Shown: positions 27,546 to 39,100 of the stretch, one piece after another
Numbering within the stretch: position 1 is the stretch's first letter
Layout of the letters: each line of letters starts with the position of its first letter
DNA from: Actinoalloteichus caeruleus DSM 43889
GTDB lineage: Bacteria; Actinomycetota; Actinomycetes; Mycobacteriales; Pseudonocardiaceae
Direction: 5' to 3'
Assembly (NCBI RefSeq): GCF_000429185.2
Contig: NZ_AUBJ02000001.1
Location: forward strand, 1,798,001 to 1,862,000
Length of the DNA: 64,000 nucleotides
Notes under the pieces: generated by a model
The model's input: the letters and a program-made list of their open reading frames with translations, nothing else
The model's database searches: none
Told to the model about the DNA's origin: nothing
Position numbers and translations under genes: made by a program

Positions 27546-28733
27546 GTGAGTGAGCAGACCGAGTACGACGTCGTCGTGATCGGGGGTGGCCCCGTGGGGC
27601 TGTCCTGCGGCTGGCAGGCCGCGGCACGGGGCAGCCGCACCCTGGTACTGGACCGCGTCGGGTTCTTCAACGAACGGTTGGGGACCAGCGGGGCGGAGCG
27701 GCACTGGCGGCTCCAGTACACCCAGGAGGACCTGTTCCAGCTGACGCTGGCCGCGCTGCCGCAGTGGCGCCGGTTGGAGGACCTCGCCGAGCGGACGCTG
27801 ATCCACGAGATCGGCAGCCTGTGGTTCGGGGATGTCGAGGTCGAGACCAACGAGGGTCAGATCGCGGGCACCGCCCGCATGATGGACAAGCTCGGCGTGG
27901 GCTACGACTGGCTGACGGCCCGCGAGATCGAGAGCCGGTTCGGGTTCACCAACCTGCCGGACCACTTCGCGGGCTTCCTCCAGCCCCAGGGCGGCACGAT
28001 CGACGTGCGGGGCACCATCGCGGCGCTCTACGGCCTGGCGCAGGAGGAGGGCTGCGACCTGCGTGGCGGGGAGCGGGTGCTGGAACTCGTCCCGGACGCC
28101 GACGGGGTGAGCCTGCGCACCGACCGGGGCCGCTACCGGGCGTCGAAGGTGGTGTTGGCCAACGGGGCCCACGCCAACGACCTCCTCGCGCCGCTGGGCG
28201 CGTCGATCGACATCCGGCTGTACGAGATGGCGCTGGTGACGATGCGGCGCCGCTCGGAGGACGTGGACTTCCCGTTCTGGTTCGTCTTCCAGGAACCCAC
28301 TCCCGAGGACACGAACCTGTTCTACGGGTTCGGCCGGAACCCGTGGTCGCCCAGCGAACTGGTCCGGCTGGGACCGGTGTTCGAGGTCGACGCGCTGGAG
28401 CACGCCGACCTGGCCACCAACACGCCCAACCCCCGGCACATCAGCCGCATCGGTGAGTTCATCGGCCGGCACCTGCCGGCGCTCGACCCGGAACCGGTGC
28501 GCACCGGCACCTGCCTGGCGGTGCTGCCCGGCGACCCGCGTCGCCAGTTCTTCCTCGGCACCGCGCAGGGCCTGGTCGACCACGGCGAGCACCTGGTGCT
28601 CTACAGCGCCGGCTGGGGCTTCAAGTTCGTGCCCCTGCTGGGCCAGATCTGCGTCGACCTCGCGTTGGACGGCCGCACCGCGCACGACATCTCCCGTCTC
28701 AGCCCCACAGCCCCCCAGGAGGAGTCCCAGTGA
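27546..28733 (+). CDS. NikD/monomeric sarcosine oxidase-like flavoprotein
   Basis: 395 residues. FAD motif VVVIGGGPVGLSCGWQAA at the N-terminus; Cys323 in GTCLAVLPGD lies where sarcosine-oxidase family members bind FAD covalently; the end AGWGFKFVPLLGQ is the family C-terminal motif. Predicted to dehydrogenate Delta1-piperideine-2-carboxylate to picolinate using O2, making the pyridine starter unit. GTG start at 27546. Its stop overlaps the megasynthase start (GTGA), so starter supply and assembly line are coupled in translation. Confidence 0.8.
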   Translation: MSEQTEYDVVVIGGGPVGLSCGWQAAARGSRTLVLDRVGFFNERLGTSGAERHWRLQYTQEDLFQLTLAALPQWRRLEDLAERTLIHEIGSLWFGDVEVETNEGQIAGTARMMDKLGVGYDWLTAREIESRFGFTNLPDHFAGFLQPQGGTIDVRGTIAALYGLAQEEGCDLRGGERVLELVPDADGVSLRTDRGRYRASKVVLANGAHANDLLAPLGASIDIRLYEMALVTMRRRSEDVDFPFWFVFQEPTPEDTNLFYGFGRNPWSPSELVRLGPVFEVDALEHADLATNTPNPRHISRIGEFIGRHLPALDPEPVRTGTCLAVLPGDPRRQFFLGTAQGLVDHGEHLVLYSAGWGFKFVPLLGQICVDLALDGRTAHDISRLSPTAPQEESQ

Positions 28734-31700
28734 CCGGTCATGACACCGTCGAGTCGTCCGAGGGGAGCGTCGCCGTCGTCGGCATGGCGGGCCGGTTCCC
28801 CGGAGCGCCGGACCTCGACGCCTTCTGGCGCAACCTGCGCGGGGGTGTGGAGTCGGTCGCCCCGCTCAGCGACGAGGAGCTGTTGGCCGAGGGCGTGCCC
28901 CGCGAGGTGTTCTCCCGCCCCGAGTACGTCCGGGCCGCCTCGGTGTTGGACGGGGTGGACCTGTTCGACGCGTCGTTCTTCAACGTCAACGCGCGGGAGG
29001 CGGCGCTGCTCGACCCCCAGCAGCGGTTGTTCCTGGAGACGGTGTGGCACGCGTTGGAGAACGCCGGCCGTGGCCCCGGGACCGACAGCGACGTCGGGGT
29101 GTTCGGTGGGGCGGGCATGTCGGCGTACCTGATGTCGAACCTGCTGGGTGGCAGCAGGATCGTGATGAGCCCGACGGTCTTCGAGCTCCAGATCCACAAC
29201 GACAAGGACTACCTGGCCAGCCGGACGGCGTACCTGCTCGGGCTGAACGGGCCGGCCGTGTCGGTGCAGACCGCCTGTTCCAGCTCGCTGGTGGCGGTGC
29301 ACCAGGCGGTGCGGGCCCTGGTGAGCGGGGACTGCGGTACCGCGGTGGCCGGTGGTGTCTGCGTCCGGGTGCCGCACAAGGTCGGCTACCTCTACGAGGA
29401 GGGGTTGATCTACTCGCCCGACGGGCACTGCCGTCCCTTCGACGCCGACGCCAGGGGCACCGTGTTCGGCAACGGTGTCGGCGCGGTGGTGCTGCGCCGG
29501 TTGGAGGACGCGCTCGCCGACGGTGACGACGTGCTGGCCGTGATCCGGGCGACGGCGGTCAACAACGACGGCAACGACAAGGTCGGCTACACGGCGCCGT
29601 CGGTGGCCGGGCAGCAGCGGTTGATCGCCAGTGCCCTGGCCGCCAGCCAGGTGGAGGCGCACACGATCACCGCGATGGAGGCGCACGGCACCGGAACCCA
29701 GGTGGGCGACCCCATCGAGATCAGCGCGTTGAGCCGGGCGTTCGGCGAGCACACCACCAAGACCGGGTTCTGCGCGTTGGGGTCGGTGAAGGCGAACATC
29801 GGCCACCTGGAGTCGGCGGCGGGTGTCGCGAGCCTGATCAAGGCGGTGCTCCAGCTGCGGCACCGGGAACTGGTCGGGGACCCGCACTTCCGCAGCCCCA
29901 ACCCCCGGATCGACTTCGGGCAGACCCCGTTCTTCGTGAACACCGAGCTGAGCGAGTGGCGCAACGGCACGCACCCCCGTCGGATCGGGGTCAGTTCCTT
30001 CGGCATCGGCGGCACCAACGCGCACGCCATCCTGGAGGAGGCGCCGGCGCGCCGTCCCTCACCGGAGCCGGTGCGGCGCCCGCAGGTCGTGCTGCTGTCC
30101 GCGAAGTCGCCGCAGGCCCTGGACCAGGCCACCGCCGACCTCGCCGACCACCTCGACGCCGAGCGGGACACCGCCGACGCGGCCCGGCTCGCCGACGTGG
30201 CCTCCACGACCCGCCTGGGTCGGGGCTCCCTGCGGTTCCGGCGGGCGCTGGTGGCCGACGAGGTGGGCACCGCCGTGGACCTGCTGCGCGGGTCGGACCC
30301 GTCGCGGGTGGCCAGCGCGGTGGCCCGCCCGGCCGCGCCCAAGGTGGTCTTCCTCTTCCCCGGGCAGGGGACCCAGCACCCGGGGATGGGTCGTGGCCTG
30401 TACGAGGCGGAGCCGGTGTTCCGGGCCGCCGTGGACGAGTGCGCCGAGATCCTGCTGCCGTTGTTGGACCTCGACGTGCGCACCGCGCTGTACGAGGCGG
30501 AGGAGGGTGACGAGGCGGCGGCCACGGCCGTGGAACAGACGGGCCTGGCCCAGCCGGCGTTGTTCGTCACCGAGTACGCCCTGGCCCGGCAGTTGCTGAG
30601 CTGGGGTGTCACGCCGGACGCGATGGTGGGGCACAGCCTCGGCGAGTTCGTCGCGGCCTGCCTGGCCGGGGTGATGGACCTCGGCGACGCGCTGCGGCTG
30701 GTCGCCTCGCGTGGACGGTTGATGCAGGACCTGCCCGGTGGGGACATGCTCTCCGTCGGGCTGCCCGAGGAGGAGCTGCGGGAGCTGTTGCCGGCCGAGC
30801 TGTCGGTCGCCGCCGTCAACGGACCGGCGCTGTGCGTGGTGTCCGGGCCCAGCGAGGCGGTCGCGGAGTTCCGGGAGTCCCTGGAGGGCCGGGAGGTCAG
30901 CACCCGGCTGCTGCGGACCTCGCACGCCTTCCACTCGGCGATGGTCGACCCGGTCGTGCCGACCTTCACCGACCAGGTGCGGGAGGTGTCGCTGCGGGCG
31001 CCGGAGCTGCCGATCCGGTCCACGGTGACCGGTGGGTGGCTGGAGGCCGAGGGCGCCACCGACCACGGCTACTGGGGCACGCACATGCGGGAGCCGGTGC
31101 GTTTCGGCCAGGCGGTGCGGGAGGCGGTGGCCGACCTCGGGCAGTGCGTCCTCGTCGAGGTCGGACCGGGCAACACGCTGGGCACCCTGGCCCGGCAGGC
31201 CGTCGACTCGGCGGCGACGGTGTCCGTCGTCAGCGGGATGCGCCGCGCCGACCAGGACGGGCCGGACGTGGAGGTGTTGCTGTCGGCGCTGGCCGGGCTG
31301 TGGCTCGCCGGGGTCGAGGTGGACTGGACGCGGTCGGAGCCTGGGCGGGCGCGGGTCGCGCTGCCCGGGTACCCGTTCCAGCGGCAGCGCTACTGGGTGG
31401 AACCGCGGGGCGGGGGCGCGAGCGGGGAGCTGGTCATCGACACCCCCACCGGGGGTGAGGACGCCGAGGGCGAGGCCACCGCCGGTGGTCGGCCGGCGCA
31501 CCTGCTCACCACCTACGTGGCACCCCGGGACGACGCCGAGCGGACCCTGGTGGAGCTGTGGGAGGAGTTCTTCGGTTTCTCCCCGATCGGCGTGCACGAC
31601 AACTTCTTCGAACTCGGCGGGCACTCGCTGTTGGCCACGCAGATCCTCAACCGGCTGGGGTCGCGGCTGGGCCACTCGGTGGCCCCGAGCCAGCTGCTGT

Positions 31701-34700
31701 CCCGGCCGAGCGTGGCCGGGCTCGCCGAGCTGCTGGCCGAGCAGGAGGACAGCGACGCGCCGGCGCTGAAGCTCCCGGTGCTGGTGCCCGACCCCGAGCG
31801 CCGGCACCAGCCGTTCCCGCTGAACGAGATGCAGCAGGCGCAGTGGATCGGCCGGCTCGGCAGCTTCGACATGGGCGGGGTGGCGCCGCACCTGTACCTG
31901 GAGTTCGACAGCGACACCCTCGACGCGGCGCGGTTGCAACGGGCCTGGCAGCAGGTGGTTCGCCGCCACGAGATGCTGCGCATCGTCGTGTTGGCCGACG
32001 GCCGGCAGCGCATCCTCGACAACGTTCCCGACTACGAGTTCGAGGAACTGGACCTGCGGGGCGTGGACCCGGAGGAGGCGCGCGCGCTGCTGGCCGAGGT
32101 GTCCGACCGGATGTCCACCGAGGTCCGGCCCGCCGACACCTGGCCGTTGTGGGAGGTGCGGGTGTCGAGGCTGGGTGACGGGCGGCTGCGCACCCACATC
32201 AGCTTCGACCTGTTGTGCGCCGACGTGGCCAGCTTCTTCTACCAGATCCTGCCGTCGTGGCGGGAGTTCCACGAGAACCCGGAGCTGTCCTCGGAGCCCC
32301 CGGAGCTGTCCTTCCGGGACTACGTGCTGGCGGAGGAGGCCCTGCACGACTCGCCGCTGTACGAGCGGTCTCTGGAGTACTGGCGGGAACGGGTGGCGCA
32401 GTTGCCGCCCGCGCCGGAGCTGCCCACCGTGGTCGCGCCCGGCGAGCTGGTCACGCCGGAGTTCGTGCGCCGGCACGGCAGCCTGGACCCCCGGGTGTGG
32501 GCGGGCATCAAGGAACGCGCCGGTGAGCACGGCGTCACCCCCTCCAGCGTGCTGTTGGCCGCCTACGCGGCCGCGGTGGGCCGGTGGAGCAAGAGCCAGC
32601 ACTTCACGTTGAACTTCACCGCGGTCAACCGGCTGCCGTTCCACCCGGACGTCGACACCACGGTCGGGGAGTTCGCCTCCTTCGAGCTGCTGGAGGTGGA
32701 CGTCCGCGAGCTGGACACCTTCGCCGAACTGGTGACGCAGGTGCAGCGGCGCAGCTGGGAGGACTTCGAACACCGCTACGTCAGCGGGGTGCGCATCCTG
32801 CGGGAGCTGAACCGGCTGCGGCGGGACACCACCGGTGGGCTGATGCCGATCGTGTTCACCAGCGCGCTGTCCACCGAGACCGACCCGGCGTCGGTGCCCT
32901 CCCCGTTGGACTGGCTGGGCGAGCAGGCCGGGTTCATCTCCCAGACCCCGCAGGTCACCATCGACCACTTCGTGTTGGAGTTGGGTGGTCGCCTGGAGCT
33001 GGCCTGGCACGCCGTCGACGAGCTGTTCCCCGACGGGATGATGGCCGAGATGTTCGAGGCCTACCAGGAACTGCTGGTGAGCCTCGCGACCCGGGAGGGG
33101 TGGGACCGGCCGCCGCTGGTCGCGCTGCCCGAGGAGCAGCTGCGGGCCAGGGTCCAGGCCAACGACACCTCCGGTCCCGTGCCCGAGGGGCTGCTCGCCG
33201 ACCGGGTGTTGGCCGCCGGCCGCGACCCGGTGACCGCCGGGCGGCCCGCGGTGGTGGCCGGCGACCGGGTGCTCACCCACGCCGAGCTCGCCGCCCGCGC
33301 CGGGGACCTCGCCGGACGGCTCGTCGAGGCGGGCCACGGCAGGGGCAGCGTGGTGGGCGTCGGCCTGAGCAAGGGGTGGCGGCAGGTCGTCGCCGCGGTC
33401 GGTGCCTCCGCCGCCGGGTGCACCTACGTGCCGGTCGACCCGGAGCTCCCGGAGTCGCGGCGGCGCTGGCTCGTCGAACACGCGGGCGTCCAGTGCCTGC
33501 TGGTGGACGGCGCGGGCGGCACCGAGTGGCCCGAGGGCGTCCCGACGCTGGTGGTCCCCGACGGGTCCACCGCCCCGCCCGCCGAGGCCGCCGACTGGCG
33601 GTGCCTCGGAGACCCGGGCGACATCGCCTACGTCATCTACACCTCGGGATCGACGGGCACGCCGAAGGGGGTGGCCGTCACCCACACCGCGGCGTTGAAC
33701 ACGCTGGTGGACGTCCAGGAACGGTTCGGGCTGACCGAGACCGACGCGGTGTTGGGCCTGTCCTCGCTGAGCTTCGACCTGTCCGTCTTCGACGTCTTCG
33801 GGATCCTCGGCGCGGGGGCGGCCCTGGTGCTGCCGGAACCGGAGGCGCGGCGGGACCCGGCGCGGTGGGTGGACCTGCTCCGCGAACACCACGTGACGGT
33901 GTGGAACTCGGTGCCAGCGCTGTTCGAGATGCTGGTGACCTACCTGGAGAACGGGCGGGAGGAGGACACCGGGGTCGCGCTGCGACTGGCGATGCTCAGC
34001 GGCGACTGGATCCCGGTGAGCCTGCCGGACCGGGCCCGGGCCCAGGCACGGGACCTGCGGGTGGTCAGCCTCGGTGGTGCCACGGAGGCGGCGATCTGGT
34101 CGATCCACTTCCCCGTCGAGGAGGTTCCTCGGGAGTGGACCTCGATCCCCTACGGCTACCCGCTGCGCAACCAGTCCTTCCACGTGCTCAACGACCGGAT
34201 GGAACCGGCTCCGGTGTGGACGGCCGGGCACCTGCACATCGGCGGCGTGGGCCTGGCGTCCTGCTACTGGAACGACGAGCAGCGCACCGCCGAGTCGTTC
34301 GTCACCCACCCCACCACCGGTGAACGGCTCTACCGCACCGGTGACCTGGGCCGGTACCTGCCGGGCGGGGTGATCGAGTTCCTGGGCCGGGAGGACTTCC
34401 AGGTCAAGATCGGCGGGTTCCGGGTGGAGCTCGGCGAGGTGGAACACGCGATCGAACGGCACCCGAAGGTCGCCAACGCGGTGGCGGCGGCACTGGGCTC
34501 CCGCACGCAGCAGCGGCTGGTGGCCTACGTGGTGCCGGCCGAACCCGCGGAGGACCTCATCGAGTCGGTTCGGGAACACCTGGCGGGGACGGTCCCCAAC
34601 TACCTGGTGCCGGCCGACATCGTGGTCCTCGACGAACTCCCGCTCAGCGCCAACGGCAAGGTCGACCGGGCGGCGCTTCCCGCGCCGGACCGCGTCGGGC

Positions 34701-36184
34701 ACGCCGGCGGCGGCGACGGGATCGTCGACGAACGGCTCGCCGACACCCTGGAGCGGCTGCTCGCCCTGGCCGCGGAGAGCCTGTCGGTGGAGGCGGCCGG
34801 CGCCGAGGACAACTTCTTCTCCCTCGGCGGCGACTCGATCATGGGTATCCAGTTCGTCAGCCGTGCCGCCGCGGAGGGACTCCAGGTCGGCCCGCAGGAC
34901 CTCTTCGAGAGCGACACCTTCCTCGACCTGGCCCGCAGGGTCACCGCCACCTCCGAGCAGGAGGCGGACGGGACGGTCGCGCCGTTCACCCCGCACCAGG
35001 CGGCCCTGGTCGCCGAGGGGGCCGTGGACTGGATCACGGTCGAGGCGGCCGCCTCCGACCTCGACCCGGCGTTGGCCGAACGCGCGCTGCGGGAGATCGC
35101 CGACCGGCACCCCGCGCTGCGACTGCGGTCGGGGACCCGGGACGACGGGACGCCAGGGCAGTACGACGGCGGATCCCCGGGGGACGGCCTGTTCTCCGAG
35201 ATCGACCTCAGCGGGCTGGCTGAGGACGCCCGGGACGACGCGCTCGCCGAGATCGTCGCGGAGATGTCGGAGGAGGTGGGCCTGGCGGAACGGGAACCGG
35301 TGAAGTTGGCCGTGGTCCGCGCCGGCGCCGACGACGTGCGGCTGCTGTGGTTGGCGGCCGGTGCCGCCCTGGACGACACGTCGTGGCGGCTGCTGTTGGC
35401 CGAGTTCGGCCGGGCCTACCAGCAACTGGCCGAGCGGGGTTCCATCGACTGGACCGGGATGCCGGAGAGCGTCCTGGGCTGGGTCGCCACCCAGGAGGGC
35501 GCGGCACCGCCCCCCTCGGTGGAGACGGTGGCCTTCACCGGGGAACTGCGCACCGTGCTGGACGCGGACGTGACCACCGCGTTCGCCGAGGCCACGTTCG
35601 GCGCCTACCACCTGGAGCTGGGTGAGGCGGTCGCCGCGGCGCTGACCGTGGCCGCTCGGGCCTGGCCTGGGCGGGAACCGGCGGTGACGGTGGAACGGTC
35701 GCTGCGGACCGCGACGACCGACGAGGCGCTGGGCCGGTTCACCGAGGTGACCACGCTGGACGTGGCGGCCGAGGCCGTCGCCGACACCCTGACCGGGGTG
35801 AAGCGGGCCTACCGGGACGTGGTCCGGCCGGCGCCGGCCCAGCCGCGCGTGCACCTGCGGGACGTGCGGTCCGGTGACTGGCGTCCCACCTCCGGGCCAC
35901 TGTCCCCGGCCGGGTTGTCCTCACCCGTGTCCACCGCGACCACTCCCGAGGTGCTCGCCGAGGTCGGCGCCGCGGTCGTCGGAGGGGAGCTGGTGCTGCG
36001 GTGGCGGCACACCACCGACGCGGCCGAGGCCACCGCGCTCGCCGAGGCGTTCACCGAGGCGGTCGAGACCATCACCGAGCACTGCCGGCAGGCGGGTTCC
36101 GGTAGCTACGAGCCGTCGGACTTCCCCCTGGCCGGTGTCGACCCCGACGAGCTCAGCGCCCTGCTGTCCACCCTTGAGAAGTAA
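28730..36184 (+). CDS. Hybrid PKS-NRPS: KS-AT-ACP-Cy-A-PCP-degenerate C
   Basis: 2484 residues. KS about 12-440 with active Cys183 (VQTACSSSL) and NIGHLESAAG. AT about 540-850 with Ser636 in GHSLGEF and HAFHS, the malonyl-type motif. ACP Ser966 (ELGGHSLLATQ). Heterocyclization domain about 1020-1460 with D-xxxx-D at Asp1160/Asp1165 (SFDLLCADVAS). Adenylation about 1490-1990 with TSGSTGTPKG and SFDLSVFDVFG; the first code residues Asp-Leu agree with cysteine. PCP Ser2036 (LGGDSIMG). Residues about 2085-2484 are a condensation/epimerization-like domain in which the two histidines of HHxxxD are Ala2210-Gly2211. Architecture agrees with the caerulomycin/collismycin megasynthase that adds malonate and cysteine to picolinate. 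GTG start with GGAGGAG upstream. Confidence 0.9.
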   Translation: MTGHDTVESSEGSVAVVGMAGRFPGAPDLDAFWRNLRGGVESVAPLSDEELLAEGVPREVFSRPEYVRAASVLDGVDLFDASFFNVNAREAALLDPQQRLFLETVWHALENAGRGPGTDSDVGVFGGAGMSAYLMSNLLGGSRIVMSPTVFELQIHNDKDYLASRTAYLLGLNGPAVSVQTACSSSLVAVHQAVRALVSGDCGTAVAGGVCVRVPHKVGYLYEEGLIYSPDGHCRPFDADARGTVFGNGVGAVVLRRLEDALADGDDVLAVIRATAVNNDGNDKVGYTAPSVAGQQRLIASALAASQVEAHTITAMEAHGTGTQVGDPIEISALSRAFGEHTTKTGFCALGSVKANIGHLESAAGVASLIKAVLQLRHRELVGDPHFRSPNPRIDFGQTPFFVNTELSEWRNGTHPRRIGVSSFGIGGTNAHAILEEAPARRPSPEPVRRPQVVLLSAKSPQALDQATADLADHLDAERDTADAARLADVASTTRLGRGSLRFRRALVADEVGTAVDLLRGSDPSRVASAVARPAAPKVVFLFPGQGTQHPGMGRGLYEAEPVFRAAVDECAEILLPLLDLDVRTALYEAEEGDEAAATAVEQTGLAQPALFVTEYALARQLLSWGVTPDAMVGHSLGEFVAACLAGVMDLGDALRLVASRGRLMQDLPGGDMLSVGLPEEELRELLPAELSVAAVNGPALCVVSGPSEAVAEFRESLEGREVSTRLLRTSHAFHSAMVDPVVPTFTDQVREVSLRAPELPIRSTVTGGWLEAEGATDHGYWGTHMREPVRFGQAVREAVADLGQCVLVEVGPGNTLGTLARQAVDSAATVSVVSGMRRADQDGPDVEVLLSALAGLWLAGVEVDWTRSEPGRARVALPGYPFQRQRYWVEPRGGGASGELVIDTPTGGEDAEGEATAGGRPAHLLTTYVAPRDDAERTLVELWEEFFGFSPIGVHDNFFELGGHSLLATQILNRLGSRLGHSVAPSQLLSRPSVAGLAELLAEQEDSDAPALKLPVLVPDPERRHQPFPLNEMQQAQWIGRLGSFDMGGVAPHLYLEFDSDTLDAARLQRAWQQVVRRHEMLRIVVLADGRQRILDNVPDYEFEELDLRGVDPEEARALLAEVSDRMSTEVRPADTWPLWEVRVSRLGDGRLRTHISFDLLCADVASFFYQILPSWREFHENPELSSEPPELSFRDYVLAEEALHDSPLYERSLEYWRERVAQLPPAPELPTVVAPGELVTPEFVRRHGSLDPRVWAGIKERAGEHGVTPSSVLLAAYAAAVGRWSKSQHFTLNFTAVNRLPFHPDVDTTVGEFASFELLEVDVRELDTFAELVTQVQRRSWEDFEHRYVSGVRILRELNRLRRDTTGGLMPIVFTSALSTETDPASVPSPLDWLGEQAGFISQTPQVTIDHFVLELGGRLELAWHAVDELFPDGMMAEMFEAYQELLVSLATREGWDRPPLVALPEEQLRARVQANDTSGPVPEGLLADRVLAAGRDPVTAGRPAVVAGDRVLTHAELAARAGDLAGRLVEAGHGRGSVVGVGLSKGWRQVVAAVGASAAGCTYVPVDPELPESRRRWLVEHAGVQCLLVDGAGGTEWPEGVPTLVVPDGSTAPPAEAADWRCLGDPGDIAYVIYTSGSTGTPKGVAVTHTAALNTLVDVQERFGLTETDAVLGLSSLSFDLSVFDVFGILGAGAALVLPEPEARRDPARWVDLLREHHVTVWNSVPALFEMLVTYLENGREEDTGVALRLAMLSGDWIPVSLPDRARAQARDLRVVSLGGATEAAIWSIHFPVEEVPREWTSIPYGYPLRNQSFHVLNDRMEPAPVWTAGHLHIGGVGLASCYWNDEQRTAESFVTHPTTGERLYRTGDLGRYLPGGVIEFLGREDFQVKIGGFRVELGEVEHAIERHPKVANAVAAALGSRTQQRLVAYVVPAEPAEDLIESVREHLAGTVPNYLVPADIVVLDELPLSANGKVDRAALPAPDRVGHAGGGDGIVDERLADTLERLLALAAESLSVEAAGAEDNFFSLGGDSIMGIQFVSRAAAEGLQVGPQDLFESDTFLDLARRVTATSEQEADGTVAPFTPHQAALVAEGAVDWITVEAAASDLDPALAERALREIADRHPALRLRSGTRDDGTPGQYDGGSPGDGLFSEIDLSGLAEDARDDALAEIVAEMSEEVGLAEREPVKLAVVRAGADDVRLLWLAAGAALDDTSWRLLLAEFGRAYQQLAERGSIDWTGMPESVLGWVATQEGAAPPPSVETVAFTGELRTVLDADVTTAFAEATFGAYHLELGEAVAAALTVAARAWPGREPAVTVERSLRTATTDEALGRFTEVTTLDVAAEAVADTLTGVKRAYRDVVRPAPAQPRVHLRDVRSGDWRPTSGPLSPAGLSSPVSTATTPEVLAEVGAAVVGGELVLRWRHTTDAAEATALAEAFTEAVETITEHCRQAGSGSYEPSDFPLAGVDPDELSALLSTLEK

Positions 36185-36193
36185 GGCCGGTCC

Positions 36194-39100
36194 ATGAGCC
36201 AGTTGAAAAAGGGCATCGAGGATGTCTACGAACTCACCCCGATCCAGCAGGGCCTGCTGTTCGAACAGCTCGCCAACGGAGACGCCGGCGTCTACATCGA
36301 GCAGCTGCTGCTGACCTTCGACGGAACGCTGCACCCCGAGGAGTTCCAACGGGCGTGGCAGATGGTCGTCGACCGCCACCCGATCCTGCGGACCTCCTTC
36401 CACTGGCGGCCGGAGGGCCTGCCGCTCCAGGTGGTGCACCAGCACGCCGAGCTGCCACTGGAGGTCCTGGACTGGCGGCACATCCCGGTCGCCGAGCAGA
36501 AGGAGAAGATCACCGAGTGGCTGGACCGGGAACGCGTCGAGGGTTTCGACGTGACCCAGGCCCCGGTCATGCGGCTCAGCGTCATCCACAGCGAACCCGA
36601 GACGTGGATCTTCGCCTGGCGGCTGTCGCACCTGCTGATGGACGGCTGGTCGTTCGGGTTGGCGGTCAGCGACTTCATCGACTGCTACCGGGCCCAGTGC
36701 CTGGGGTACGAGCCGGAGCGCCGGCCGATGCGGCCCTACCGCGACTACGTGGCCTGGTGGAGCCAGCGGGACCCGGAGGGCAGCCTGCCGTTCTGGCGTT
36801 CGGAGCTGGCGGGGTTCACCCCGCCGGAGCAGCTGCGGATGGGCGGCACTCCCCCGGCTCCCGGGGAACCCAGCCACGGGTTCGTGGAACTGAGCATGGC
36901 CGAGCTGGAGGCCGGGCTCCGCGACCTCGGCAGGACGAACCAGCTGACGCTGAACACCCTCGTCCAGGGGGCCTGGCTGGTGGTGTTGTCGCACCACTAC
37001 GGCACCACCGACGTGGCCTGCGGTTTCACCATGGCGCACCGGCCGGCGGAGCTGCGGGGCAGTGAGAACATCCTCGGGCCGTTGATCTCCACGATGCCGG
37101 TGCGGGAACGACTCGAACCGACCCGGGCGGCGCTGTCCTGGCTGCGGGACTTCCAGATCCACATCACGGCGGTGCGGGAGAACACCAGCAGCCCCCTGTT
37201 CGAGGTGCAGCGGGTGCTGAACCTGCCGTTGGACGTGCCGCTGCTGGAGAGCAGCGTGTCCTACGAGAACATGCCCATGCCCGACTTCGCGCTCGCCGAG
37301 ACCGGGATGAAGCTCACTGAGATGCGTTACGACGGGCGGCCGCACTACCCGATCACGATGGTGATCATGCCGGGTGAGGGCATGCCGCTGCGGGTGATCT
37401 ACGACCGGAGCCGGTTCTCGCCCGAGGCGGCGCACCGGTTCTGCGACCACCTGCGCACCGTCCTCACCCGGCTCGTGGAGTCCCCCGAGCTGACGGTGGG
37501 CGAACTGCTGCCGGCCGAGGCCGTCGGGCCGCTGCCCGGTGCGACCGGGGACACGCCCGCCCCGCTGGACGAACGGCCCCTGCACGCCACGTTCTCCGAC
37601 CTGGCCGCCGCCAACCCCGACGCCGAGGCCGTGGTCTTCGGGGACCGCCGCCTCACCTACGGTCAGCTGGCCGCGCACAGCGACGCCATCGCCGAGGAAC
37701 TCGTCGAACGCGGGGTGGCGCCCGGGGACCGGGTGGGTCTGTGCCTGGAACGCTCCGACGCCCTGGTCGCCGCGATGATCGGCGTGTTCAAGGCAGGAGC
37801 GGCCTACGTCCCCCTCGATCCCGAGTACCCGGCGGAGCGGCTGCTGTCGATGATCGACGACGCCGGCATCACCGCGCTGGTCCGGGGGCCGGACCTCGCC
37901 GAGCGGACCGAGGGCTTCACCGGGCCGGTGCTCACGTTGGCCGAGGAGCTGCCCTCGTCCCCCACCGGCCGACCGCTGCCCGAGGTGGGTGCCGACGCGC
38001 CCGCCTACGTGCTGTACACCTCGGGCTCCACCGGTCTCCCGAAGGCCGTCGTGGTGACCCACCGCAACGCGCAGAGCCTGCTCGCCGCCGGGCGGGAGCT
38101 GTTCGGGTTCGGCGCGGGCGACACGTGGACGTTCAGCCACTCCTTCTCCTTCGACTACTCGGTGTGGGAGATCTGGGGGGCGTTGGGCAACGGCGGCCGG
38201 CTGGTCGTCGTCCCGTCCTGGACGGTCCGCTCCCCCGACGAGTTCCACGCCCTCCTCCGGTCGGAGGCGGTCACGGTGTGCAGCCAGACGCCGATCCTGT
38301 TCGAGCACTTCGCCGCCGCGGACGAGGCGGCGACGCCGGCGGACGGCGAGCCCGCGCTGGCGCTCCGGCACATCTTCATCGGCGGCGACCGGTTGCACGC
38401 GGCGACGGTGCGGCCGTGGTTGGCCCGGCACGGCGACGACGTGCCCCAGCTGCACAACCTCTACGGGGTGACGGAAGCGGCGGTCGTGTCGACCTGCCAC
38501 CGCCTGACCTCGGAGAACGTCAGCACCGACGCGCCGCTGCCCATCGGTCGCGCCCTGCCCAACCAGCGGGCGTACCTGCTGGACGACCGGGGCCGCCCGG
38601 TACCGCCCGGGTCGCGGGGTGAGCTGTGCCTGGCCGGTCCGGCCGTCGCCGCCGGCTACCACGCGCGGGAGGAGTTGACCGCCCGCCGGTTCGGCGTCGA
38701 GCCGGTGGCCCCCGCTGAGCGGATGTACCGGACCGGGGACCAGGCCAGGGCGCTGCCGGACGGCACCCTGGAGTACCTGGGCCGGGACGACTCGCAGGTC
38801 AAGATCCGGGGCTACCGGGTCGAACTGGGCGAGATCGAGGCGGTGCTCCGCTCGCACCCGTCGGTGGCCTCCTCGGTCGCCGTCGCCCGCGCGGACGCGG
38901 GCGGGGAGCGGATCCTGTGCTACGGCGTGCCGGGCGACGGCGACCGCGCACCGGAGTCCGAGGTGCGGGACTTCGCGGCCCGCCGGTTGCCGGCGCACAT
39001 GGTGCCCACCGCGTTCGGTTGGTTGGACGCGTTGCCCACCACGGTGGGCGGCAAGATCGACGTGCGCGCGCTGCCCGAGCTGGAGACCACCGCCGGTGGG

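Noticed and set aside
30059-35854. 1931-codon open frame antisense to the megasynthase
   Set aside because: It mirrors the high-GC codon pattern of the real gene, is rich in His/Arg/Gly/Pro and shows no protein family features.
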